5,977 nucleotides of DNA. Origin: DATDMG01 sp036518955 (lineage in GTDB: Bacteria; Actinomycetota; Actinomycetes; Actinomycetales; Kineosporiaceae). Shown one piece after another: positions 1 through 5,476 of this stretch. Both the position numbers and the translations under genes were made by a program. Positions within the stretch are counted from its first letter, which is position 1, and the number at the start of each line of letters is the position of its first letter. Under the pieces are notes generated by a model. That model was not told where the DNA came from. It was given only the letters and a program-made list of their open reading frames with translations, and ran no database searches. The DNA lies in the NCBI GenBank assembly GCA_036518955.1, contig DATDMG010000031.1, positions 1 to 5,977 on the forward strand. Direction: 5' to 3'.

Positions 1-551
1 CGGCGCAAGAACACGACCTCGTCAAGGTCGAGGGGAATCTTGTCGCCATCCGGGCTCCGGTACGTGTAGCCGGCCAGGAACTTCTGCGTGGACGGGACGG
101 GCGTCATCCGGTCCGGGCGGACCGGCCACAACTCCAGCGGCAGGTTCCCCGACTTCGACACCAGCCACCAGGCCTCGCCGGTCAACTCCAGGTGCTGCGC
201 GAAGCTCTCCACGAACTCCTGCCGGGAGAAGAACGCGTTCGGCCGGTTCCACAAGTCCAGTGCTGCATGGGAGGTGACCTCGACACGGTGCTCAGGCGGG
301 GTGCCGGGCTTCGCGGTCCGGTACAGGTGCCAGCCGACCTGGGCCAGGTTCTCCGTGATCCGGGCGATGATCGAGAACAGGGTCCCGGTGGAGCCCATGG
401 CGGCGACCTGCTGCTGGGACGGTGACGTGGACGCGGCCGAGACGGCGCCCTGGAAGGTCGCGCGGGTCGGGGCGTACGGCACCGGCGGTTTCGCGGGACT
501 GCCCGCTACCGCGTCGAGGATGCCGCCGACCAGGGACCTCACGGGGCGCAA
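1..551 (-). CDS. Phage portal protein, HK97-like, N-terminal part (runs off the left edge)
   Basis: The portal is the dodecameric ring at the capsid vertex through which the terminase pumps DNA and to which the tail attaches. 183 complete codons are visible and the frame is open to position 1. Recognition rests on the typical HK97-portal pattern: a Pro/Ala-rich N-terminus, then an asparagine/proline stretch (LWNRPN, about residues 100-105), QEFVESFAQHLELTGEAWW (about 111-129), a LELWPVRPDRM segment (about 139-149) and a GYVYRSPDG beta segment (about 161-169). The start is uncertain. A TTG at 551 has AGGG seven bases upstream and is used here; GTG at 542 is a stronger start codon but has no Shine-Dalgarno sequence. 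The gene lies 36 nt after the winged-helix gene and is the fifth gene after terL, which is unusual because portal normally follows terL directly. Family assignment is from memory of conserved patterns, not from a search. Confidence 0.85.
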   Translation of the reverse strand, partial: MRPVRSLVGGILDAVAGSPAKPPVPYAPTRATFQGAVSAASTSPSQQQVAAMGSTGTLFSIIARITENLAQVGWHLYRTAKPGTPPEHRVEVTSHAALDLWNRPNAFFSRQEFVESFAQHLELTGEAWWLVSKSGNLPLELWPVRPDRMTPVPSTQKFLAGYTYRSPDGDKIPLDLDEVVFLR

Positions 552-587
552 GGTAATGCCCTGCCGACCTATCCAGTTGTACGGAAC

Positions 588-926
588 CTACAAACCGTGG
601 CGTGTCGACGCCCCGAAACGGCCGATCGACCCCACTGGGAGTTGGTCGACGGCCACAACCAGGACGGCCACCTCCACCCCAGCCGGGGTCAGCTGGTAGT
701 AGCGGCGCCACGGCCGGCCCGCCGTCCACGGGCCCTCGCCTTCCATCCGGGCCGCGACCAGTCCCGCACCCTCCAACCGGGTCATGAGCGGTGCCGCTGT
801 CCGCTCGACAACCCCCGCCGCCCGGCACACCTGCGCCAAGAACACCTCCCGGCCCAAGCGGTGGTCCGCGAGCAGCGCGACCAGCACCTCCCCAGTCGCT
901 GGTGTCACCCGCACCTCACCGGCCAT
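588..926 (-). CDS. PadR-like winged helix-turn-helix DNA-binding protein, 112 aa
   Basis: Likely a small transcriptional regulator. Residues about 12-62 form a helical winged-helix core, with a recognition-helix region around AAGVVERTAAPLMTRLEGAG (36-55). It is followed by a wing with GRPWRRYYQLTPAG (70-83), the signature seen in PadR and related ArsR/MarR-type winged-helix proteins. The C-terminal dimerisation helix is short compared with full PadR proteins, and the tail after residue 97 looks disordered. I chose ATG 926: it overlaps the upstream stop by 11 nt and has GGAG (937-940) ten bases upstream. In-frame GTG codons at 914 and 908 are alternatives. It is the last of four small genes between terL and portal. 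The target is unknown; autoregulation or control of late genes is inference only. Confidence 0.8.
   Translation of the reverse strand: MAGEVRVTPATGEVLVALLADHRLGREVFLAQVCRAAGVVERTAAPLMTRLEGAGLVAARMEGEGPWTAGRPWRRYYQLTPAGVEVAVLVVAVDQLPVGSIGRFGASTRHGL
620..654. repeat. Imperfect inverted repeat near the 3' end of the winged-helix gene
   Basis: GGCCGATCGACC (620-631) faces GGTCGACGGCC (644-654): 11 complementary base pairs, with one bulged A at 625 and a 12-nt loop. It lies within codons for the C-terminal tail of the winged-helix protein, about 70-100 nt before the portal start. It could form an RNA hairpin upstream of the portal cistron or be a dyad-type binding site, but imperfect dyads of this size are common in high-GC coding DNA. 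Confidence 0.35.
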
Positions 927-1191
927 GGACACGCCACTCCAGGGCGAGGAACGCGACGCCGAGGACGACACACCCGGCGATCGCATGCCACAGGAACCCG
1001 GCGACCGTGAACGCCCCCAGCCCGAGAACAGCCAGAGAGTAGGGCTGGAACCACAGCCAGCGTGCCACCCACCTGCGGCGGCGGACCGCCCGCCGCGACA
1101 CCCGCCGCGCACGCCGCAGCCCCCGCCGGTCCAGACGCCGCTGCTGGCGCGCCTGCCGCCGGCCGCGCGCAGGCCACTTCCAGGCCGTCAC
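916..1191 (-). CDS. Small arginine-rich membrane protein with two predicted transmembrane helices, 91 aa
   Basis: I do not recognise a family. The N-terminal half is extremely basic: 19 of residues 9-44 are arginine, including the run RRRR at 37-40. Two hydrophobic segments follow, about residues 48-66 and 68-86, separated by a tight turn near FLWHA, and then a short basic tail (RVHGR). By the positive-inside rule the arginine-rich domain should lie in the cytoplasm with both ends inside, making a helical hairpin in the membrane. Aromatic residues (WVARWLWF) sit at the interface. The start is GTG 1191, whose GTGA overlaps the stop of the preceding gene; the frame is open further upstream but that would overlap the neighbour heavily. 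Two helices recall small holins, but the arginine-rich N-terminus and the position between terL and portal do not suit that, so no function is assigned. Confidence 0.75.
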   Translation of the reverse strand: MTAWKWPARGRRQARQQRRLDRRGLRRARRVSRRAVRRRRWVARWLWFQPYSLAVLGLGAFTVAGFLWHAIAGCVVLGVAFLALEWRVHGR

Positions 1192-1415
1192 CGGGGACGA
1201 CCCATGAACCGGCGGCGGCGGGGTGCCACCTCGACGACCAGGTACTCCGTGACGACCACCGGCAGGGATCTTTTCTCCTCGCGGAACCTGGCCTGGAGCT
1301 CCTCGAACTCCTCCTCCGTCAACGGCCCCGACGGTCGGATGACCCCGAACGGCACCTGATGCCGGTCGCGAGCCTCCCGGACCGCGGCCAGGGGAACCCT
1401 CCGCCGTTCGGTCAC
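1188..1415 (-). CDS. Hypothetical protein, 75 aa
   Basis: No family recognised. The protein starts MTERRRVPLAAVREARDRH, contains a charged amphipathic helix (LTEEEFEELQARFREEKR, about residues 31-48), then a short beta-like stretch (SLPVVVTEYLVVEVAP) and a basic tail ending RRRRFMGRPR. This would suit a small cytoplasmic protein with one helix and one or two strands. The GTG start at 1415 is supported by a GTGA overlap with the stop of the preceding gene and by AAGG at 1424-1427, eight bases upstream. The longer open frame to 1577 is rejected because it would lie inside the neighbour. The gene sits in the tightly coupled block between terL and portal. Confidence 0.7.
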   Translation of the reverse strand: MTERRRVPLAAVREARDRHQVPFGVIRPSGPLTEEEFEELQARFREEKRSLPVVVTEYLVVEVAPRRRRFMGRPR

Positions 1416-1636
1416 CGCGCCCACCTTGGCCGATACCCGCGGCGCGACCGCCCAGCCCCGTACGGGATGACCGCCTCGACGTGCATCCCGGGCGCCAGCA
1501 CAGCCACGCCCCGGGGCTCCCGTGTGACGCGGGCCCAAGCCTGGGCCCACACGTGGAACTCCTGGTCGGACAGCCACCGATCACAGCCGATGACCACCGT
1601 GCCTCTCCGGCCACGCCACACCACCCGCTCACCCAT
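1412..1636 (-). CDS. Hypothetical protein, 74 aa
   Basis: No family recognised. It is a small basic, tryptophan-rich protein: RVVWRGRRGTVVIGCDRWLS, then DQEFHVWAQAWARVTREPRG, then a hydrophobic strand-like stretch VAVLAPGMHVEAVIPYG and a basic end (SRRGYRPRWAR). The pattern suggests a mixed alpha/beta fold without membrane segments or a signal peptide. I chose ATG 1636 because it forms a TGATG junction with the stop of terL, which implies translational re-initiation by ribosomes finishing terL. An in-frame ATG at 1645 would add three residues inside terL. Its own stop overlaps the next start by four bases (GTGA). Confidence 0.7.
   Translation of the reverse strand: MGERVVWRGRRGTVVIGCDRWLSDQEFHVWAQAWARVTREPRGVAVLAPGMHVEAVIPYGAGRSRRGYRPRWAR
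1416..1427 (-). promoter_or_regulatory. Ribosome binding site that decides the GTG 1415 start
   Basis: AAGG on the minus strand (1427-1424), followed by GTGG, sits eight bases before the GTG at 1415. It is one of the clearer Shine-Dalgarno matches in the window and supports the 75-aa form rather than the much longer open frame. Confidence 0.5.
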
Positions 1637-3186
1637 CACACCCACCGCACACGGGGACGGGCACCAAGGTCCCGCTCAGCAACCAGATACCGCCCGGCGT
1701 CACAGCCGTCATCCATCTCTTTCACGGGCGCCTCCTTCGGTTTCTTCCCCCCACTGGTATCCCACACGTAGCCGGGGATTTCCTCCGCAGTGGAGGCTGG
1801 CTTCTTCGCATCAACGAGCACCGGATCCCGCTCAAGGGTGCATCCTCGCATGATGAACAGGCGCGGCTTCCCGTCCCCGGCGGGGCGGAGCCTGCCCGCG
1901 AACGCTTGGATTCCCTCGGTGACATTCTTGTTCGCCGCGACCGTGGACATCCCGAGGTGGCGTTCCAGCGTGGCGCGGCCTTCCGCGTCATGGTCACAGA
2001 TAACAGCCCGCGGCCGGGGCTCCGTCCAGCCGCCCTGCTCGTCGCGGACGGCGTCGAGGATTGTCCGGGCGTGGTCCTCGACGAGCCTGTCCGTCATATA
2101 GATCTCCCGGTACAGGTACAGCCGCCCGTCGTCATCCTCCGCCCAACACTGCAGCACGAACGGGTGCACATAGCCGAAGTCCACGGACCACCAGCGCGTC
2201 CAACCTGCAGGGACCTCGAACGGGTCGATCAGGTGGACGGCGTCCTGCCACTCGTCGTAGATCACGCCCTCAGCCGCCGCCCACAGGCCATCCTTCAGGC
2301 GGAGCCGGCGGACCCCAGTCAGCTTGCCGAGGATCTCCAGATACGCCAGACCAGCCTCGGTCGGATCCCCGTCATCAGTGAACAACGCCGGGTTGTCCCG
2401 GTGAAGCGAATGCAGCATCGGCATACCGGCGTCGGCGCGCTGCTTCAGCCAATGCGTCGGCGGGCCAGGGTTCAGGGCGCCGATCTGCTGCTGCCATGGC
2501 AGGACCCGGTTCCGGCCGAGCCGGGTACCGATAGCTTCCCAGTCGTCCACGACCAGCTCCGTGGCCTCATCCACGAACACCAGGTCGTACTCCGCGGACA
2601 TCACCTTGATCGGCTTGTCGAGGCCGCCGACCACAATCACGCTGCCATTCACATACCGATAGCTGGCAGCCTCCCGCGTCGACCCGCCGTACCACTCGAG
2701 CAGACCCGCAGCGAGAGCTTCCTTGGCGACCTTCTTCTCGAACGTCACCAGCGTCGTACTGCCGAGCGACACGGCCGTCTTGCGCGCGACCAGGCACCTG
2801 ACGCCCGGATACATCGACGCCGCCAGGTGAACCCGAGCCAGACACGGCAGGCTCTTCCCCGTCCCCGCCGGCCCCGAGATGGTCAGCTCCGAATCCGTCC
2901 GCGCGAACATCGTCCGCGCCGCACCCCGAGTCTTCAACACCACCTCACTGGCAGGCGCCGGCGACCGGCAGCCGGACGGCTCCAGACCCCCACTGCCCGC
3001 CGTCAGGTCAACACCCGGCAGCGAGTACACGACAGCGCCATCCGGGCCATCCAGCCGCAGGCGGCTGGTGTCCTCGAGGAACGCCGACCAGCCGTTGGTT
3101 TTCCAGAGGCTGCCGTCGTCCGTGTCGGTGGGCGATGGCGGCGGCTCGAAATGGCGAGCCGCAACCTCCCACGCCGTGAGCGTCAC
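1636..3186 (-). CDS. terL: Phage terminase large subunit (packaging ATPase and nuclease), 516 aa
   Basis: TerL uses ATP to translocate the genome into the procapsid through the portal and cuts the concatemer. The N-terminal ATPase has Walker A GPAGTGKS (105-112), Walker B LVFVDEA with the catalytic Glu (203-209), and a GALNPGPPTHWL segment (236-247) suited to the coupling motif. The C-terminal RNase H-like nuclease has three acidic clusters: WWSVDFGY (332-339, Asp336), VICDHDAEG (395-403) and KEMDDGCDAGRYL (489-501). The length is normal, and about 100 residues precede Walker A. The start is GTG 3186, six bases after the stop of the small-subunit gene. It has only a weak GAGCGG-type ribosome site, so coupling to the upstream gene is likely. 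The stop shares a base with the next ATG (TGATG). All key motifs are intact, so it should be active. Packaging type (cos or headful) cannot be read from the sequence. Confidence 0.96.
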   Translation of the reverse strand: MTLTAWEVAARHFEPPPSPTDTDDGSLWKTNGWSAFLEDTSRLRLDGPDGAVVYSLPGVDLTAGSGGLEPSGCRSPAPASEVVLKTRGAARTMFARTDSELTISGPAGTGKSLPCLARVHLAASMYPGVRCLVARKTAVSLGSTTLVTFEKKVAKEALAAGLLEWYGGSTREAASYRYVNGSVIVVGGLDKPIKVMSAEYDLVFVDEATELVVDDWEAIGTRLGRNRVLPWQQQIGALNPGPPTHWLKQRADAGMPMLHSLHRDNPALFTDDGDPTEAGLAYLEILGKLTGVRRLRLKDGLWAAAEGVIYDEWQDAVHLIDPFEVPAGWTRWWSVDFGYVHPFVLQCWAEDDDGRLYLYREIYMTDRLVEDHARTILDAVRDEQGGWTEPRPRAVICDHDAEGRATLERHLGMSTVAANKNVTEGIQAFAGRLRPAGDGKPRLFIMRGCTLERDPVLVDAKKPASTAEEIPGYVWDTSGGKKPKEAPVKEMDDGCDAGRYLVAERDLGARPRVRWV

Positions 3187-3192
3187 GACCGC

Positions 3193-3819
3193 TCAGCCCG
3201 CCACCGCACGCAGGTGCCGCGGCACCACCTCGGCGACCATCGCCCGCTGCACCTCCGACAGTTGCAGGTCGTCCAACACTGCCCGGATCACCGAGGCGAG
3301 CAGGCCGCCCTGCTGCTCGGCGAGCCGGACCCGCCGCTCCTCCACGCCCGCCGCGAGGGCCGCAGCGCAGACCTTCACCAGGTGCTGCCGTTCGCGGAAG
3401 TACAACTCCAGCCACAGATCGACCTGCGGGCCGGCTTCCTTCGTCGTCGTGATCCCGGCCTGGAACCCGGTCTTCTCTGACACTTGGACGCTCCGGGTGC
3501 CCCGCGTCAGCGCCTGCGAGTCGAGTGCCCGGACCTGTTCGGCGAGCCAGGCGACGTGCCCAGCGGTGCGATGGACCTCTTGGAGGAGGGCGTCTGCAGG
3601 ATCGATCTCGACGGGTCGACCGAACGTCTCCATCGCTTCCCGAGCCTTTCGTTCCTGTTCGCGGCGTTGGGCTGCGGCTTTGACCTGGGGTGCGGCACCC
3701 CCGTGCATCCTGCACACTTCGGTGCCGGTGACGACCTGGCCGCCGCAGGGCGCCCCGTCGCGGCGGTGGCCCCTGCACTTCGGGTGTGGCCGTCCGCACT
3801 GAGGGCAGGTGTCACGCAT
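3193..3819 (-). CDS. Putative terminase small subunit, cysteine-containing, 208 aa
   Basis: Probably the DNA-recognition partner of TerL, inferred mainly from its position directly before terL. The N-terminus has Cys5, Cys8, Cys15, Cys25, Cys36 and His39, which look like a zinc-binding or knuckle-like module. Then comes CRMHGGAAPQVKAAAQRR (36-53); an HGG-x-APQV motif of this kind is, as I recall, common in proteins next to terL in actinophages. Residues about 75-105 and 133-205 are strongly helical (for example DLWLELYFRERQHLVKVCAAALAAG), suiting an oligomeric TerS-like body. No classic helix-turn-helix is obvious. ATG 3819 is the first ATG of the frame and has no good ribosome site; a 33-nt gap follows the methyltransferase stop. 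If not TerS, it could be a conserved terminase-linked protein of other function. Confidence 0.72.
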   Translation of the reverse strand: MRDTCPQCGRPHPKCRGHRRDGAPCGGQVVTGTEVCRMHGGAAPQVKAAAQRREQERKAREAMETFGRPVEIDPADALLQEVHRTAGHVAWLAEQVRALDSQALTRGTRSVQVSEKTGFQAGITTTKEAGPQVDLWLELYFRERQHLVKVCAAALAAGVEERRVRLAEQQGGLLASVIRAVLDDLQLSEVQRAMVAEVVPRHLRAVAG

Positions 3820-3852
3820 CGGGTCGGGTAGCTTCGGGCCAGCGCATGGGGT

Positions 3853-5199
3853 TCAGGTCCCGTCGATGAGGTCCACGGGCTCCCCGAGGCGTTCGTTGTA
3901 GGGGAGTTCACCCGATAGCTCCTGCCAGCGGCGCGCCGCGACATCGACATACCTCGGATCCAGCTCGCTGGCGCGTGCGCGTCGTCCGGTGATCTCGCAG
4001 GCGAGGAGGGTGGTGCCCGAGCCGGAGAAGGGTTCTGCGACCATCCCACCAGGTGGGCAGGAGTTGTCGAGGCAGTAGGTGACGAGGTCGACGGGTTTCA
4101 TGGTGGGGTGGTCTTCGGAACGCTTGGGGCGGGCGAACTCGAGCACGCTGGATTGTGCGTGGTCGCCGTACCACCCTTCGCCTCCCCGTCCGCGTCGGCC
4201 GGCGGCTCCTGGGGTGTAGCCGTAGAAGATCGGTTCGTGGCGCCAGTGGTAGTCGGCGTGGCCGAGGACGAACTGGTCCTTCACCCAGATGAGGGTCTGT
4301 CGCCAGGTTCCGAGGTCGCGGAGTATGTCGAGGAAGACGGCATGTAGCGGCCCCGGCGGGGCCGCTACATGCCAGGCGGCGCCGGGGTTGGCGTGGGCCC
4401 ACGCCAGGGTGAGGGAGTCGCGGAGGAGATGCTTGAGGCCGGTCTCGTCGAGGGCGTCGTTCTGGATGGTGAGGGCGTCTTTCGTCTTCCCGACGTAGGC
4501 GACGCCGTACGGGGGGTCGGTCCAGATGCAGTCGGCGCGGTCACTGCCCATGAGGGCCGCCCAGGTCGCCGGGTCGGTGGAGTCCCCGCAGATCAGGATG
4601 TGCCGGTCGGCCAGGAGCCAGCGGTCGCCCAGCCGAGACACCGGTTCCGCTGGAGGCTCCGGGTCGGTCTCGTCCGCATCCTGGGCGGATCCCCCCCCCA
4701 TGGTGTCGTAGGGGTTCTCGCAGACAACGCCGAGGAGTTCGGTGAGGGCGTCGTCCGTGAACCCGGTGAGGTCGGCGAGGCCCGATGCCTGGAGGTCGCG
4801 GAGGACATCGGCGAGGTCATCGTCCCAGCCGCCGGCGGTGGTGATCTGGTTGGAGCCGATGAGGTAGGCCTCGGCGTCGAGGTCGGAGCGGGATGACCAG
4901 CCGGTGATGACGGGCATCCGCCACATGCCGTCGGTGTCGACGAGGATGCCGTCGGGGGCCGTGGCGCCGGTGGCGTGCATGGCGACGAGTTGTTCATGCC
5001 GACCGTGCCCAGCGACGAGGCGACCGGTGCGGCCGTCGATGGCGGGGAGTTCGACGAAGCCGTGATGGCCGATGGACCGGTTGATGCTGGCGAGATCATG
5101 GCCTTTGGGGTTGCGGGTGGCGTACTGGATCTCGTCTAGGCGCCGGTATTCGAGGGCTCGTGGTTCCGGGGTGGCGGGCTTACGTGGGGGTCTCGGCAT
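3853..5199 (-). CDS. ParB-like domain fused to a beta-class DNA methyltransferase, 448 aa
   Basis: This should transfer a methyl group from S-adenosylmethionine to a base in DNA. The N-terminal domain (about 15-130) is ParB/sulfiredoxin-like: LDEIQYATRNPKGHD, then LVAGHGRHEQLVAM (61-74), whose GHGR matches the ParB motif, then AEAYLIGSNQITTAGGWD (109-126). A Gly/acidic/Pro linker (167-187) leads to the catalytic domain: motif IV TDPPYG (227-232), HPTMKPVDL (364-372) and the cofactor motif EPFSGSGTT (389-397), followed by SELDPRYVDVAARRW. Motif IV before motif I marks the beta class; DPPY favours N6-adenine, though N4-cytosine is possible. ATG 5199 is chosen over an ATG 26 codons upstream because of the TGATG overlap and GGGGAAAG seven bases before it. 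No restriction enzyme is nearby, so a solitary anti-restriction or packaging-linked enzyme is likely. A perfect hairpin and a G8 run lie inside the frame. Confidence 0.93.
   Translation of the reverse strand: MPRPPRKPATPEPRALEYRRLDEIQYATRNPKGHDLASINRSIGHHGFVELPAIDGRTGRLVAGHGRHEQLVAMHATGATAPDGILVDTDGMWRMPVITGWSSRSDLDAEAYLIGSNQITTAGGWDDDLADVLRDLQASGLADLTGFTDDALTELLGVVCENPYDTMGGGSAQDADETDPEPPAEPVSRLGDRWLLADRHILICGDSTDPATWAALMGSDRADCIWTDPPYGVAYVGKTKDALTIQNDALDETGLKHLLRDSLTLAWAHANPGAAWHVAAPPGPLHAVFLDILRDLGTWRQTLIWVKDQFVLGHADYHWRHEPIFYGYTPGAAGRRGRGGEGWYGDHAQSSVLEFARPKRSEDHPTMKPVDLVTYCLDNSCPPGGMVAEPFSGSGTTLLACEITGRRARASELDPRYVDVAARRWQELSGELPYNERLGEPVDLIDGT
4339..4373. repeat. Perfect 16-bp inverted repeat with 3-nt loop inside the methyltransferase gene
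   Basis: GGCATGTAGCGGCCCC (4339-4354) and GGGGCCGCTACATGCC (4358-4373) are exact reverse complements separated by GGC. The flanking bases do not pair. On the coding strand it encodes HVAAPPGPLHA and surrounding bases (methyltransferase residues about 276-288), between motif IV and the C-terminal cofactor motif. The mirrored codons include GTA and CTA, which are uncommon in high-GC actinomycete genes. No T run follows on either strand, so it is not a standard intrinsic terminator. It could fold as a very stable mRNA hairpin or be a protein-binding palindrome. Confidence 0.95.
4691..4698 (-). repeat. G8 homopolymer tract at the domain junction of the methyltransferase
   Basis: Eight consecutive C on the plus strand read as eight G on the coding strand, giving codons for MGGGS at residues about 167-171, just after the ParB-like domain. 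Loss of one G would shift translation to a frame that stops at 4593-4595, leaving the ParB-like part without the catalytic domain. Tracts of this type can slip during replication, or reflect sequencing error. Confidence 0.9.
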
Positions 5200-5321
5200 C
5201 AGCGTTCTTTCCCCGCAGTCTCCGGACGGTCGTCCACTTGGTCGGCCCGCTGGTCGACGTCGTCCGCGGCGTCCCATTCGACGATGAGGGCGTGGCGGTC
5301 TGTCGTGAAGTGGCGGATCAC
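5199..5321 (-). CDS. Very small hypothetical protein, 40 aa
   Basis: No family recognised. It reads MIRHFTTDRHALIVEWDAAD, then DVDQRADQVDDRPETAGKER. It has a short strand-like start and a highly acidic, probably disordered second half. Support comes from gene packing rather than homology. GTG 5321 forms a GTGA overlap with the stop of the 52-aa gene, has AGGG about five bases upstream, and its TGA shares a base with the methyltransferase ATG (TGATG). It fills exactly the space between two genes and keeps third positions G/C-rich. It may act mainly as a coupling cistron for the methyltransferase, which is inference. Confidence 0.6.
   Translation of the reverse strand: MIRHFTTDRHALIVEWDAADDVDQRADQVDDRPETAGKER
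5207..5214 (-). promoter_or_regulatory. Ribosome binding site of the methyltransferase gene
   Basis: GGGGAAAG on the minus strand lies seven bases before ATG 5199, inside the end of the 40-aa gene. It fixes the methyltransferase start there and argues against the in-frame ATG at 5277, whose extra 26 residues are a low-complexity Arg/Gly/Pro stretch. Confidence 0.6.
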
Positions 5322-5476
5322 GCCGGCCCTGGCGGTGTCGGGGCGCCCCTGCCGCGGGCTTCGGCGATCCATTCAGTGAACGCTGCTTCGATGTCGGTCA
5401 GGGTCAGCCCACCGAGCTCACCGGCTGCGGGGGGGAGGGGCCAGGTGAGGGTGACGCGGCGAACGGACTCGATCAT
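5318..5476 (-). CDS. Small hypothetical protein, 52 aa
   Basis: No family recognised. It begins MIESVRRVTLTWPLPPAAGE, continues LGGLTLTDIEAAFTEWIAEA and ends with a Gly/Pro-rich tail. The centre (TDIEAAFTEWIAEARGRG) should be one amphipathic helix. ATG 5476 overlaps the stop of the 80-aa gene as ATGA, with a GGTGGGG stretch just upstream as ribosome site. Its stop overlaps the next start as GTGA. The fit between both neighbours and the low-bias codon choice make it a likely real gene despite its size. It lies on the 5' side of the methyltransferase in the same operon. Confidence 0.62.
   Translation of the reverse strand: MIESVRRVTLTWPLPPAAGELGGLTLTDIEAAFTEWIAEARGRGAPTPPGPA

Noticed and set aside
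927..1112. N-terminal extension of the winged-helix gene to 1112
   Set aside because: It would overlap the membrane-protein gene almost fully, and the extension is low-complexity Gly/Ser/Arg sequence.
1062..1853. 263-codon plus-strand open frame
   Set aside because: It lies opposite five minus-strand genes linked by tidy start-stop overlaps, and its translation is Pro/Arg/His-rich without domains.
1906..3480. 524-codon open frame on the plus strand across terL and the small subunit gene
   Set aside because: It is antisense to terL, whose ATPase and nuclease motifs are intact. Long antisense open frames are expected in high-GC DNA with biased third positions, and the translation has no recognisable domain.
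2879..3802. 307-codon plus-strand open frame
   Set aside because: It is antisense to terL and the small subunit gene, with a Ser/Arg/Ala-rich low-complexity translation.
3812..3847. 11-codon minus-strand reading frame between the methyltransferase and small subunit genes
   Set aside because: It ends just inside the next gene and could be a leader peptide, but it is short enough to occur by chance and has no clear ribosome site.
4339..4373. Hairpin read as an intrinsic terminator
   Set aside because: There is no T run after either arm, and it lies in the middle of an intact gene.
5200..5277. N-terminal extension of the methyltransferase to an ATG at 5277
   Set aside because: The extra residues are Arg/Gly/Pro-rich shadow sequence. 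GGGGAAAG and the TGATG junction support ATG 5199.
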